DNA of 64,000 bases from NCBI RefSeq assembly GCF_013377535.1, contig NZ_JABCJE010000003.1, forward strand, positions 372,001-436,000, given 5' to 3'. The first letter of the stretch is position 1, and each line of letters begins with the position of its first letter. Below the pieces are notes generated by a model, which was not told the DNA's origin, did not search any database, and worked only from the letters and a program-made list of their open reading frames with translations. A program made the position numbers and the translations under genes. Shown here piece after piece: positions 36,871 to 45,646 of this stretch. This stretch comes from Donghicola mangrovi (GTDB lineage Bacteria > Pseudomonadota > Alphaproteobacteria > Rhodobacterales > Rhodobacteraceae).

Positions 36871-37518
36871 TCAGAGTCCGTGACCTGTCCCTTGCAGAAC
36901 CCCGTGTTCCAAAGCATAGCGCGTGAGCCCCGCCGTCGAGCTGATCCCCAGCTTGCGCTTGATGTTCTTGCGGTGGGTTTCGACCGTCCGGACCGAGATG
37001 TCCAGTTCCGCCGCGACCTCTTTGTTCGATTTCCCCTGAGCCAGCTGCAACAGCACCGTTTGCTCGCGCGAGGTCAGGGGTTCACGGTCGCCGGTTTCCT
37101 CTGGGGTCAGGGATCCGCGCGCGCCGGTGCACAGGTAGCGTTCGCCGCGCATGACGGCGTCGATGGCGGTCTTGATCTCTTCGGTGGGGACATCTTTCAG
37201 AACATAGCCGCGGGCCCCGTGGGACAGGGCGCTGCTGATGTATTCGGGCGTGTCGTGCATGGACAGGATCAGGATGCGGGTGTCGGGGCGGCGCTCGAGG
37301 ATGATCTCGGTCGCGGTCAGGCCACCCACGCCGGGCATGTTCAGGTCCAACAGGATTACATCGGGGTCCAGAGTTTCGAACTGGTCAATGGCGTCCTGAC
37401 CATTGCCCAACACGCCGACGACCTGAATATCGTCGTAGCCTTCCAGAATGGCCTCGATCCCGTCGGCGACCATGGGGTGGTCATCCACGATCAGGATACG
37501 GATGGGGGACTGGGTCAT
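36871..37518 (-). CDS. LuxR/NarL-family response regulator
   Basis: A 215-residue two-component regulator. The receiver domain (about 7-122) has the acidic pair in LIVDDHPM, phospho-acceptor Asp near residue 57 in VILLDLNMPG, and the conserved Lys in YVLKDV. The C-terminal LuxR-type helix-turn-helix (about 147-205) contains LTSREQTVLLQLAQGKSNKEVAAEL and VRTVETHRKNI. It overlaps the kinase gene by 4 bp (ATGA), so the two are a matched pair. The divergent TRAP transporter is the most likely target. Confidence 0.93.
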   Translation of the reverse strand: MTQSPIRILIVDDHPMVADGIEAILEGYDDIQVVGVLGNGQDAIDQFETLDPDVILLDLNMPGVGGLTATEIILERRPDTRILILSMHDTPEYISSALSHGARGYVLKDVPTEEIKTAIDAVMRGERYLCTGARGSLTPEETGDREPLTSREQTVLLQLAQGKSNKEVAAELDISVRTVETHRKNIKRKLGISSTAGLTRYALEHGVLQGTGHGL

Positions 37519-38954
37519 TCCTGTGCCTCCTTGGCCAATTTGCTCTTGCCCGAGGTACTGCCGGTTTCCGGCGGCAACAAGTGGGTGAGGGGGACAGAGG
37601 CCGTAATCCGCGTGCCCGCGCGGCTGGACTGAATGGAAATTGACCCTTCCAGCTGTTCGACCCGTTCCTGCATGTTGCGCAGGCCAAGGCCCTGACGCGG
37701 GCTGGCATGGCGCGCGGTTTCAAACCCGTGGCCGTTGTCGGAAATGGTCATGGTCGCGCCGCTGCGGTGGCCACGCAGGTCGATGGTGACCTCGGTGGCG
37801 CCTGCGTGGCGCTCGACGTTAGTCAGGGCTTCTTGGGCGATCCGATAGAGGGCGATCTTGGCGTCCTGATCCAGACGGTTGCGGAACACCACGGTCGAGA
37901 ATTTGGTCTCGATCCCCGTGCGGGTGCTGAAGTCATCGGTCAGCGCCTTGAGCGCCGGCCCAAGGCCCAGATCGTCCAGCACGCCGGGGCGCAGGTCGCG
38001 GCTGATGCGCCGGACCTCCTGGATCGCGCCGGACAGGCTGTCGATGCCGCGGTCCATCGCCTCGGGGGCGCGGGGGTCGTTGTTGGCGAACCGCTTCTTG
38101 GCCAGTTCCAGCCCGTAGCGGACGCCGACCAGGATTTGGCTGATACTGTCGTGCAACTCGCGGGCCACGCGGCCGCGTTCCTCTTCCTGCGCATCGAACA
38201 CACGCTGGGTCAGGCTTTTGAGCTTGGCATCGGCCAAACGGCGTTCGCGCACGTTGATCAGCATCCCCGTGCCAAACACCAGCAGCAATGAGGCCAAGGT
38301 AATCCCGCCGATATAGATGAACGTCCGCCGCACGCGGGCCTCGACCTCGGAGCGCGAGGCGGCCACGGTCTTGATCACGTCATCCACAAAAACGCCGGTC
38401 CCGACGGCCCACCGCCAACTGGGGAAACTGGTCACATAGGTGATCATCTGGGCCTCTTGGCCGGTGCTGGGCTTGGGCCACAGATAGGTGTGATAGCCAC
38501 CACCGGAACGGGCAATCCGAATCAGTTCGTCTACCACAGGCGTGCCCTCCGAATCGCTCAGGCCCATCCAGTTCTGGTTAATCATGTCCGTCTGGCGCGG
38601 GCTAACGAGGTTCGTTCCGTCATAATCGTAGACAAAAAAGAACCCTTCGGAGCCGTAAATCATCGCCGCCAAAATCTGCATGACCTTGCGTTTTGCGGTC
38701 TCGTCATCGGGGGCGGCGTTCCCGTAAATGTAGTAGAAACTGTTCCGCGCCAGCGTGACGTAGTTCTTAAGCTCTTGCTTTTTAACGTTAATAAGCTGCG
38801 CCTCTAGGGTGCGCACTTCGCGCTCGGCCAGCTCGCGCGATTGCAGCGCCACAATGACCGAGATTGCCGCCACCGCCCCGATCAGGGGCAGCGTCGCCAG
38901 CAGGAAAAGTTTCTGCCCATAACTGAGGTGAAAGCGCGTAAGAATCCGTTTCAT
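37515..38954 (-). CDS. Cache-domain sensor histidine kinase
   Basis: A 479-residue membrane sensor. Transmembrane helix 1 (about 16-38) and helix 2 (about 208-230) flank a periplasmic domain of the single-Cache type with FFFVYDYDGTNLVSPR and a WRWAVGTGVFVDDV end, a fold that commonly binds small organic acids. A short linker leads to a HisKA_3 domain with the phospho-His near residue 266 in ARELHDSISQ, then an HATPase_c domain with DNGHGFE and GLGLRNMQERV. ATG 38954 is preferred; upstream open frame runs into AT-rich promoter DNA. Its ligand may be the TRAP substrate. Confidence 0.9.
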   Translation of the reverse strand: MKRILTRFHLSYGQKLFLLATLPLIGAVAAISVIVALQSRELAEREVRTLEAQLINVKKQELKNYVTLARNSFYYIYGNAAPDDETAKRKVMQILAAMIYGSEGFFFVYDYDGTNLVSPRQTDMINQNWMGLSDSEGTPVVDELIRIARSGGGYHTYLWPKPSTGQEAQMITYVTSFPSWRWAVGTGVFVDDVIKTVAASRSEVEARVRRTFIYIGGITLASLLLVFGTGMLINVRERRLADAKLKSLTQRVFDAQEEERGRVARELHDSISQILVGVRYGLELAKKRFANNDPRAPEAMDRGIDSLSGAIQEVRRISRDLRPGVLDDLGLGPALKALTDDFSTRTGIETKFSTVVFRNRLDQDAKIALYRIAQEALTNVERHAGATEVTIDLRGHRSGATMTISDNGHGFETARHASPRQGLGLRNMQERVEQLEGSISIQSSRAGTRITASVPLTHLLPPETGSTSGKSKLAKEAQE

Positions 38955-39063
38955 GGATTTGATTCGGTCATGGGTCAGGTCCAAGATCAAGCGGGGGCGG
39001 ACAGGAAAGTTGCGCGAACCGGAGCTTTTTATTGCGAAAAAGTCCCTGATTTTGGTCAAGAAA

Positions 39064-39114
39064 TCTATCCAGATAGAGCAAACTACGTAGAACTTGGTAT
39101 TTGCCAATCGGCAA
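39064..39114. promoter_or_regulatory. Three palindromes between the sensor kinase and dctP
   Basis: TCTATC-CA-GATAGA (39064-39077), CTACGTAG (39083-39090) and TTGCC-AATC-GGCAA (39101-39114) lie within 51 bp of the 236-bp divergent region. TACGTA-type cores are typical of LuxR/NarL-class sites, so one or more may bind the neighbouring response regulator. No sigma-54 promoter spacing is present. Confidence 0.5.
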
Positions 39115-39190
39115 TCCGTCGCTAGGGTTCCCCCACCTGATAACGATCCGCCCGCCGAAAGGCCGGGCAATAATTGGGAGGAGAGACCAT

Positions 39191-40279
39191 ATGGATCGTC
39201 GTTCTTTTCTGAAGACCTCGGCACTTGGCGGTACTGCGGCTGCGGCAACCTCGCTGGCAGCACCCGCAATTGCGCAGGGCAACCGTACTCTGACCATGGT
39301 GACCTCGGTTCCCCATGGCTTCGCGGTGTTCGATGACGCGGCCGTGTACTTCAACAACGTCGTCAGCGCGATGACCGATGGCCAGATCACCATCGACAAG
39401 AAAGCAGCGGGCGAACTGGTTGGCGGCTTCGAAGTGTTCGACGCCGTATCGTCGGGTCAGGCCGACATGTACCACTCGGCAGATTACTACTTTGGCGGCC
39501 AGCACCCCGGCTACTACTACTATACCTCGGTTCCGTTCGGCGCGACCGCGCAGGAACTGTCGACCTGGATGTACCACGGCGGCGGTCAGGAACTGTACGA
39601 CCAGCTGGGTGAAATCTTTGGCCTGAAGTCGTTCCACGCAGGTTCGACCGGCATGCAGCCCGGCGGCTGGTTCCGCAAGGAAATCCGTTCGGCAGACGAC
39701 TTCAACGGTCTGAAGTTCCGTATGCCCGGCATCGGTGGCCGCGCTCTGGGTCTGACCGGCGCATCGGTCCAGTCGATCCCTGGCGGCGAAATCTATCAGG
39801 CGCTGGCTTCGGGCGCGATCGACGGTGCCGAGTGGATCGGTCCCTTCGCGGACGAACGTCTGGGCTTCCAGGAAGTCTGTAACTTCTACTACACCTCGGG
39901 CTTCCACGAGCCGGGTTCGGCCCTGTCGGTTGCGTTCAACCGCGACATCTGGGACAGCCTTACCCCCTCGCAGCAGGCGATCATGGAAACCGCAGCCAAG
40001 GCCGCGACCGCACACAGCCTGACCCAGGGTATCGCGAACAACGCAGCCGCGCTGAAGCGTATCCAGAGCCAGGGCGTCAAGCTGATGGAATTCACCGACG
40101 ACGTTTGGGACCTGTTCGGCACCGCATCGCTGAAAGCCATGGACGAATTCATGGACGATCCGATGTACGCCGAAATCCGTGCCAGCTTCGAAGCCTCGAT
40201 GAAGTCGAGCTCGGAATGGCTGCAGCGCGCAGACAACGCATACGTTCAGCAGCGTGACCGCGTTCTGAACCGCGGCTAA
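39191..40279 (+). CDS. dctP: TRAP transporter substrate-binding protein (DctP/TakP-like)
   Basis: Extracytoplasmic binding protein that delivers its ligand to the DctQM permease. A twin-arginine signal (MDRRSFLKTSALGG ... PAIAQ, residues 1-28) implies folding before export. The 362-residue chain has the DctP-family pattern: AGELVGGFEVFDAVSSGQAD, a ligand-binding segment around MQPGGWFRKEI and LKFRMPGIGG, then GGEIYQALASGAIDGAEWIGP. The overall pattern recalls the R. sphaeroides 2-oxoacid-binding TakP, but the ligand cannot be assigned. ATG 39191 follows GGGAGGAGAG. Codon bias is strong, as expected for an abundant binding protein. Confidence 0.93.
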   Translation: MDRRSFLKTSALGGTAAAATSLAAPAIAQGNRTLTMVTSVPHGFAVFDDAAVYFNNVVSAMTDGQITIDKKAAGELVGGFEVFDAVSSGQADMYHSADYYFGGQHPGYYYYTSVPFGATAQELSTWMYHGGGQELYDQLGEIFGLKSFHAGSTGMQPGGWFRKEIRSADDFNGLKFRMPGIGGRALGLTGASVQSIPGGEIYQALASGAIDGAEWIGPFADERLGFQEVCNFYYTSGFHEPGSALSVAFNRDIWDSLTPSQQAIMETAAKAATAHSLTQGIANNAAALKRIQSQGVKLMEFTDDVWDLFGTASLKAMDEFMDDPMYAEIRASFEASMKSSSEWLQRADNAYVQQRDRVLNRG

Positions 40280-40298
40280 TCACAGCCGTTGCATACCG

Positions 40299-40322
40299 GG
40301 GCACCGCCGTCGTGCGGTGCCC
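40299..40322 (+). repeat. Intercistronic hairpin between dctP and dctQ
   Basis: GGGCACCGC (40299-40307), loop CGTCGT and GCGGTGCCC (40314-40322) form a perfect 9-bp stem followed by TAATTT, a weak U-tract. It probably stabilises the dctP message or partially terminates, giving excess binding protein over permease. Confidence 0.7.
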
Positions 40323-40384
40323 TAATTTCGTGCGGAGGGGATCCGCAAAAATAGCCCGCGTTCAGGCGGGAAATCGGGGACATC

Positions 40385-41317
40385 ATGGAACAGGAAAGCA
40401 TCGGGCTGGGGGGCGCCTTGCTCTCGGTGTGGGACGGCCTTGTCTGGGCATTGTCCAACATCGCAATGGCCTTCTACAATTTCTTCTATGCTGTGTCGCA
40501 TCCCGGCCTTTGGCTGGACTGGTCGAACAAAGAGTCGCTTGTGCGCTTTGTTTACTACGGCGGCTCGGTTGAATTTTTCTTTGTCATCTTCACGACCTTC
40601 CTGCTGCTGACAGCCATCGGCGTGTGGAAGAACAACTTCATGTGGGCCTGCGTACGCGGGCTCGAGGCGTTTGCGAACGCGGCGGGCCGGTTTGCGGCTT
40701 GGGCCGGTCTGATCATGGTTCTCCAGCAGACGGTCATCGTGTTGATGCAGCGTATCTTTGCCCGCCCCGATGTGGTGCTGGGTTTCGGCATTCCGATCGG
40801 CTTTGACGTCAGCTGGTGGTCCGAGGAACTGAAGCTGTGGAACGCCATCGTGGTTGCGATGTGCGTCAGCTACACCTTTGTTCAGGGCGGCCACGTGCGC
40901 GTTGACCTGATCTATGCGTCGGTCAGCCACCGCACCCAGCGCGTGATGGATATGGTCGGTACCATGATCTTCATGATGCCGCTGGCCACCATCATCTGGA
41001 TGTACGGCTGGTTCTTCCTGTGGCGCCACCTGATCGTGCCCAAGCCCTCGGCTTCGGACCAGTTGGACCGCATGGTGATGAAAGCCCGCGCCCTGCGCTG
41101 GAACGTGGAAACCATCGGTTTCTCGGCCAACGGCTTTACCGGCTACTTCCTGTTCAAAATCCTGCTCGTGACCTTCGCTGGTATGGTGTTCCTCCATGCC
41201 TGCGCGTTCTTCTGGCGTTCCTATCTGGAATTCAAAGAGGGCCCGGACTCTGCCGGCCGCTTTGTAGACCGCGATACGCTGGGTGAAGGCGAAGAAGCCT
41301 ACGAAGGCACCCATTAA
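40385..41317 (+). CDS. dctQ: TRAP transporter small permease subunit (enlarged DctQ)
   Basis: Small membrane subunit of the TRAP transporter, required with DctM for sodium-driven uptake. Ordinary DctQ proteins have about 160-200 residues and four helices; this one has 310 residues. Additional hydrophobic segments precede and follow the core (for example near 18-40, 58-80, 95-125, 155-175, 195-225 and 255-280). The core includes FVQGGHVRVDLIYA, a typical DctQ signature (HVRVD). It lies 18 bp before dctM. The enlarged form goes with the enlarged DctM next door. Confidence 0.87.
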   Translation: MEQESIGLGGALLSVWDGLVWALSNIAMAFYNFFYAVSHPGLWLDWSNKESLVRFVYYGGSVEFFFVIFTTFLLLTAIGVWKNNFMWACVRGLEAFANAAGRFAAWAGLIMVLQQTVIVLMQRIFARPDVVLGFGIPIGFDVSWWSEELKLWNAIVVAMCVSYTFVQGGHVRVDLIYASVSHRTQRVMDMVGTMIFMMPLATIIWMYGWFFLWRHLIVPKPSASDQLDRMVMKARALRWNVETIGFSANGFTGYFLFKILLVTFAGMVFLHACAFFWRSYLEFKEGPDSAGRFVDRDTLGEGEEAYEGTH

Positions 41318-41334
41318 CTCAAGGCGGATATGAC

Positions 41335-43692
41335 ATGCTATTCGGACTAGACGGCGTAGAGATCGGCCTGATCATCGTCTTTTTGTGCCTGTTCTCGGGC
41401 ATCCTGTCGGGCTTTCCTGTTGCGTTCGCCATTGGCGGGGCAGGGGCGATTGCCTTTGGTATTATTGCGGCGCTGGACAGCGCAGGCCTGCTGATCCATC
41501 AGGCCATCGACACCGGCTCTGACGCCTATCGGGCGCTCGTGGCCAGCGGGGTCAAAGAGGAAATCATCTCGATCTTCCGATACCCCGAGTTGCCAAGGAT
41601 CCCAGAACACGTGTTCGCCCAAGGTTGGGAAACCGCGCTGGACCGCAACGTTTCGTTCATCGTGAACCGCATCAACGAGCGCGTTCTGGCAGGCCAGTCG
41701 ATCGAGACCCTGCTTGCCGTTCTGATGTTTGTTCTGATGGGCATCACGCTGGAACGTTCCAAGATCGCGAACGACCTCTTGACCACCATGGCCAAGGTTT
41801 TCGGACCTCTGCCCGGCGGTCTGGCGGTGTCGGTTGTGGTTGTGGGCGCGTTCCTTGCGGCATCGACCGGTATCGTGGGCGCGACCGTTGTGACCATGGG
41901 CCTCTTGTCGCTGCCGACCATGCTGCGCAACAACTACTCGCCTGAACTGTCGACCGGTGTGATCGCCGCGTCCGGTACTCTGGGCCAGATCATTCCTCCG
42001 TCGATCGTGATCGTTCTGCTGGGGACGCTGGCCGGTGACCTGTACTCGACCGCTCAGGAAGAGCGCGCACGTGCGCTGGGGTGCTCGGACGCGCTGACCT
42101 ATCTGGGTGAGCCTGCGGTTCTGTCGGTCGGTACCCTGTTCCAGGCGGCGCTGCTGCCCGGTATCCTGCTGGCGCTGCTTTATGGTCTGTACTCGTTCGG
42201 TTACGCGCTGCTTTACCCCAGCCGTGCCCCTGCGGTGCAGTTCGCAGAAAGCCACTCGACCGAGGTGATCACCCGCCGCGAAGGTCTGACCTGGCTTCTG
42301 GGTCTGCCCGTTGCGCTGATTGCCGGTATGCTGTTCCTCGGCCAGATGAATATCGTTGGCTCGCAGGACGTGACCGTTGACAGCTTTAGCGACGCCGGTA
42401 TCGCAGCCAGCCTGCGCACCAATGTCAGCCCGGAATGTCAGGCCTCGATGATCGAACTGCACGGCCAAGAGGCTTGGGATACCGCGGTTGCGGAAAACCA
42501 GGCGATTGCCGATGCGGGCGGTCTGCAGGAAAGCGTCCGTCTGACCCCCGAAGAGATCGAAGCCGCCCGTGCCGAGAAGGTTGCCGCTGCGGCGCCCATC
42601 GGGACCGGTGTGTCGATCATGGTGATCATGCTGGGGATCGTTCTGCTGATGGCACGGGGAATCGCCCCCAGCCAGGACCCCCGTCCGCTGCTGATTGGTG
42701 GCGTCGGTCTGATCCTGGCGCTGCTGGCGGATATCGTGCTGATCAACCCGCTGACCAGCTCGACCATGACCTTTGCGATCATGGCGATCCCTGTGGGTAT
42801 CACCCTGTGGTCGATGAAGGCCGCCGCCGCCCGTCTGGGCCAGAACGAACTGATCCGCGTGGTCTTCCCGCCGCTGGTTCTGATCGTGGCGGTTCTGGGC
42901 TCGATCCTTGGCGGGATCACCAACCCCACTCCGGCGGCTGCGCTGGGTGCTGTGGGCGCGGTGATGCTGGCGGCCTATCGCAAGCTGCAGGACGAGGAAA
43001 AGTCGGGCAAGGTCATCATCAACTCGACCTTCGCCATGCTGATCCTGCTGATCCTGGGCATCAACTTTGACCTGCGTATCAACACCGAGAGCGTCAGCGC
43101 CGAAACCTGGGGTGCGTTCACTCTGGCTTATGCGGCCTACCTCTATATCGTTTTCGGTGTGGGTTATGCCTGCTGGACCCTGTTCCGCTCGGGCGTTCTG
43201 GGGCCGGTCATCCGCGAGACGGCCAAAGTGACCAGCATGGTGTTCACCATTCTGATCGGCTCGCAGCTCTTGAACCTTGTCGTCATTTCGTTCGGCGGCG
43301 AGCACTACATCCAGATGTTCCTCAAGAGCTTCGACAACGAGTTCACCGTCTTCTTGCTGGTGATGCTGGTTCTCTTTGTTCTGGGCTTTGTTCTCGACTT
43401 CCTCGAGATCATCTACATCGTGGTGCCGATCGTGGGTCCGGTGATCTATGGCGGGTCGTTTGACCCCAAGTGGGTGACCATCATGATTGCGGTGAACCTG
43501 CAGACCTCGTTCCTGACCCCGCCGTTCGGTTTCGCGCTGTTCTATCTGCGCGGCGTGGCCCCGCGCGAGGTGACGACCGGCCATATCTACCGCGGTGTGG
43601 CGCCGTTCGTGCTGATCCAGGTTTTGGGCATTGCCATCCTGTGGCTGTTCCCGGGCATCGTGACCATCGTGCCGGATCTGATGCCGAAGTAA
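41335..43692 (+). CDS. dctM: TRAP transporter large permease subunit (enlarged DctM)
   Basis: Large permease subunit that forms the translocation path. Standard DctM has about 430 residues; this has 785. N-terminal FSGILSGFPVAFAIGG and the core ASTGIVGATVVTMGLL and SGTLGQIIPPSIVIVLLG are conserved. An additional hydrophilic block of about 80 residues (about 343-423, rich in Ala/Glu, one Cys) interrupts the membrane part, and there are more helices than usual after it. The C-terminal FLDFLEIIYIVVPIVGP and TPPFGFALFYLRGVAP motifs are intact. It ends the operon before a strong terminator. Confidence 0.9.
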   Translation: MLFGLDGVEIGLIIVFLCLFSGILSGFPVAFAIGGAGAIAFGIIAALDSAGLLIHQAIDTGSDAYRALVASGVKEEIISIFRYPELPRIPEHVFAQGWETALDRNVSFIVNRINERVLAGQSIETLLAVLMFVLMGITLERSKIANDLLTTMAKVFGPLPGGLAVSVVVVGAFLAASTGIVGATVVTMGLLSLPTMLRNNYSPELSTGVIAASGTLGQIIPPSIVIVLLGTLAGDLYSTAQEERARALGCSDALTYLGEPAVLSVGTLFQAALLPGILLALLYGLYSFGYALLYPSRAPAVQFAESHSTEVITRREGLTWLLGLPVALIAGMLFLGQMNIVGSQDVTVDSFSDAGIAASLRTNVSPECQASMIELHGQEAWDTAVAENQAIADAGGLQESVRLTPEEIEAARAEKVAAAAPIGTGVSIMVIMLGIVLLMARGIAPSQDPRPLLIGGVGLILALLADIVLINPLTSSTMTFAIMAIPVGITLWSMKAAAARLGQNELIRVVFPPLVLIVAVLGSILGGITNPTPAAALGAVGAVMLAAYRKLQDEEKSGKVIINSTFAMLILLILGINFDLRINTESVSAETWGAFTLAYAAYLYIVFGVGYACWTLFRSGVLGPVIRETAKVTSMVFTILIGSQLLNLVVISFGGEHYIQMFLKSFDNEFTVFLLVMLVLFVLGFVLDFLEIIYIVVPIVGPVIYGGSFDPKWVTIMIAVNLQTSFLTPPFGFALFYLRGVAPREVTTGHIYRGVAPFVLIQVLGIAILWLFPGIVTIVPDLMPK

Positions 43693-43713
43693 GGCATCCG
43701 AGAAATCTCAAAG

Positions 43714-43742
43714 AAAAGGCCCCGTCAGTGCGGGGCCTTTTT
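43714..43742. terminator. Terminator between dctM and bpt
   Basis: AAAAGGCCCCG (43714-43724), loop TCAGTG and CGGGGCCTTTT (43731-43741) with T-tracts on the plus strand and a shorter one on the minus strand. It ends dctPQM and may also serve the convergent bpt. Confidence 0.9.
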
Positions 43743-43752
43743 CGTTGGGAAT

Positions 43753-43778
43753 TTGGGTATTTTTACCAAGATGAAGGG
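43753..43778. repeat. Dispersed GGGTATTTTT...AAGATGAAG element
   Basis: TTGGGTATTTTTACCAAG followed by ATGAAGGG, at the convergent end of dctM and bpt. Sequences of this type recur, from memory, at gene ends across Rhodobacteraceae genomes. A related copy occurs between eda and edd in this window. Confidence 0.5.
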
Positions 43779-43788
43779 AGGGGGCGTG

Positions 43789-44616
43789 TTAGCGACCGAC
43801 GGCCCGCACGTTTGGCAGGATCAGGTTCGACACTTGCTCCGAGATCGGTTCGGTCGACAGGGGGTGCAGGTCCACCGAGTATTCGTCAGGGGTGGTCATC
43901 GGCTCCCATGCGCCGTGGCGGAACAGCTCGATCCCGCTGAAGCCTGCCTTGTAGTTCATCTTGGGCGAACCGGGGACCCAGTAGCCCAAGTAGACAAAGG
44001 GCAGGTCCATTTCCTGTGCCAGCCGGATGTGGTCGAGGATCAGGAAGGTGCCAAGGCTGCGGTTGCGCAGTTCGGGTTTGTAGAAGCTGTAGACCATGCT
44101 CAGGCCGTCTTGCAGAACATCGGTCAGGCAAACGGCGGTCAGCGGATCATCGGTGGTGGCCACGTCGGTGTATTCGATCACGCGGGTTTTGACCGGCGTT
44201 TCCTCGATCATGGCGGCGAATTCGAAGATGTCCATGTCGGCCATGCCGCCATCGGCGTGACGGGCCTCGAGGTAGCGGCGGAACAGGTCGAACTGTTCTT
44301 CGGTGGCCCAAGGGCTGCGGACCTCGCGTTCCAGCGTGTTGTTGCGGCGCAGGGTTTTGGACTGGGTTTTATTGGGGGCAAAGTCGCTGACACGAATGCG
44401 GGCCGACAGGCACCCGGCGCAGTCCGAACAGGACGGGCGGTACAGCACATTCTGCGAGCGGCGGAACCCCTGCTGCGACAAGGCGTCGTTCAGGCCGGTG
44501 GCGCTGTCCCCCTGCAAAGCAGTGAACAGTTTGCGTTCCATCCGGTTCGGCAGATAGGGACAGCCCTGCGGGGCCGTCACATAAAACTGGGGGGTCAGCG
44601 GGGGTGTATGGCGCAT
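43789..44616 (-). CDS. bpt: Aspartate/glutamate leucyltransferase (arginyl-tRNA--protein transferase family)
   Basis: Aminoacyl-tRNA-protein transferase that adds an N-terminal Leu to proteins starting with Asp or Glu, marking them for ClpS/ClpAP. The 275-residue chain has the N-terminal Cys-rich segment with [13 protein letters not shown] and [14 protein letters not shown], and the C-terminal GNAT-like region with [16 protein letters not shown] and [16 protein letters not shown]. The start is taken as ATG 44616 (MRHTPPL); GTG 44625 is possible. Bacterial Bpt and eukaryotic Ate1 share this fold; Leu transfer is inferred from the bacterial branch. Confidence 0.92.
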   Translation of the reverse strand: MRHTPPLTPQFYVTAPQGCPYLPNRMERKLFTALQGDSATGLNDALSQQGFRRSQNVLYRPSCSDCAGCLSARIRVSDFAPNKTQSKTLRRNNTLEREVRSPWATEEQFDLFRRYLEARHADGGMADMDIFEFAAMIEETPVKTRVIEYTDVATTDDPLTAVCLTDVLQDGLSMVYSFYKPELRNRSLGTFLILDHIRLAQEMDLPFVYLGYWVPGSPKMNYKAGFSGIELFRHGAWEPMTTPDEYSVDLHPLSTEPISEQVSNLILPNVRAVGR

Positions 44617-44699
44617 GTGTGTCACTTTGATGTTCGCCTAGGACGATAGCAACGCCGCCCCCTTACGCCAAGGGGGCAGTCAAATAGGTGACACAAACG

Positions 44700-45146
44700 T
44701 CAGTATAGCGTCATCTTGTTCATAGGAACGGTTCCCATGATATGGTCGGTAAGGCCTTGTCTCCGCGCTGAGGTCAACATCAGGACAATCGATACAATCT
44801 GTAGCGGAAAGACGGCCAGCGACACAGAATAGCCCAGCGTGTGCAAAAAGGCGGTGGGCAGATCAAAGCGGTGACCCTGCATCGTGCGCAGTTCCATCGA
44901 CATCAAACGCATACCCCATGTTGCAGAACCGGTCGCCAGAGTGACTGTTCTATAGGCAAATCCGACCACCATCATCAGCATCGGAAAGAAGAAGATGCCC
45001 GCAAAGAAGGTGAACGGCAGGACCAGCGCCGACATCAGGGCGACGATCACCATGTCCACCAGCCACGCCAGCAGGCGCTTGGTGGGGGTGTCCGCGTACA
45101 GTTCTTCGTGGCGGTCAGGATCGGGCAGTAGGTCGAAATAGCTCAT
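44700..45146 (-). CDS. RDD family membrane protein
   Basis: A 148-residue protein with an RDD domain and about three transmembrane helices (about 25-48, 50-68 and 100-122). The charged signature is KRLLAWLVDMVIV near the N-terminus, where the Arg/Asp pair of the family name sits before helix 1, and TWGMRLMSMELR after helix 2. RDD proteins are proposed transporters or ion exchangers, without an agreed substrate. Same strand as DUF2852, 69 bp downstream. Confidence 0.85.
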   Translation of the reverse strand: MSYFDLLPDPDRHEELYADTPTKRLLAWLVDMVIVALMSALVLPFTFFAGIFFFPMLMMVVGFAYRTVTLATGSATWGMRLMSMELRTMQGHRFDLPTAFLHTLGYSVSLAVFPLQIVSIVLMLTSARRQGLTDHIMGTVPMNKMTLY

Positions 45147-45180
45147 TGTCAGGGACCGGTGGGGCAGAGGAGGGGAAGGA

Positions 45181-45204
45181 GGGCCCGCCGGAGCGGGCGG
45201 ACCC
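45181..45204 (-). terminator. GC-rich hairpin after the DUF2852 gene, weak terminator
   Basis: GGGCCCGCC (45181-45189) and GGCGGACCC (45196-45204) pair over 9 bp with one G-T wobble. On the minus strand it is followed by CTCCTTCC, a poor U-tract. Could reduce read-through into the RDD gene. Confidence 0.4.
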
Positions 45205-45215
45205 TTTCTATCGGA

Positions 45216-45626
45216 TCAGGCGTTCGGAGTCTCGGTTTCGGTGGCCGATTTACCGCGTTCGTCCATGAAGCGGTCGAACTCTGCCTTGTCCTTGGCATCA
45301 CGCAGGCGCTTGAGGAAGGTTTCAAAGGCTTCCTGTTCGTCTTCGAGGCGGCGCAGGGTGTCGGCCTTGTAGGCGTCGAATGCGCTGTTACCCGACGAGC
45401 GGAATTGCGAACCAAAGCGGCGTTTGTGGCTGCAGCAGGACGATTTGAACATTTTCTTACTCCAGATCATGTAGGCGAGAAGGGCAAGGCCAACGGGCCA
45501 GAAGAAGATAAAGGACAGGACCATCGCGGCGATCCATGCGCCCTTGCCGCGGGCATCAAGCCACGCTTCGGTGCGCGAGAACCAACCTTGGCGGTGGTGG
45601 GGAATGGGGTCAGCAAAAGTAGACAT
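45216..45626 (-). CDS. DUF2852 family membrane protein
   Basis: A 136-residue protein of the DUF2852 family. One transmembrane helix or hairpin (about 29-55, AWIAAMVLSFIFFWPVGLALLAYMIW) is preceded by a short charged N-terminus with a tryptophan-containing helix. A basic Cys-containing stretch follows (SSCCSHKRRF), then a long acidic helix (about 90-128) with EEQEAF-like charge pattern. Function unknown. Upstream lies an unusual set of tandem palindromes, suggesting tight control. Confidence 0.85.
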   Translation of the reverse strand: MSTFADPIPHHRQGWFSRTEAWLDARGKGAWIAAMVLSFIFFWPVGLALLAYMIWSKKMFKSSCCSHKRRFGSQFRSSGNSAFDAYKADTLRRLEDEQEAFETFLKRLRDAKDKAEFDRFMDERGKSATETETPNA

Positions 45627-45646
45627 CGGGTGCTCCGTTCAGGGTG

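Noticed and set aside
39091-39120. Sigma-54 promoter for dctP
   Set aside because: GG and GC elements are not at the required 10-bp separation.
41347-43584. A 745-codon frame antisense to dctM
   Set aside because: Gln/His/Arg-rich translation typical of the reverse frame of a membrane-protein gene.
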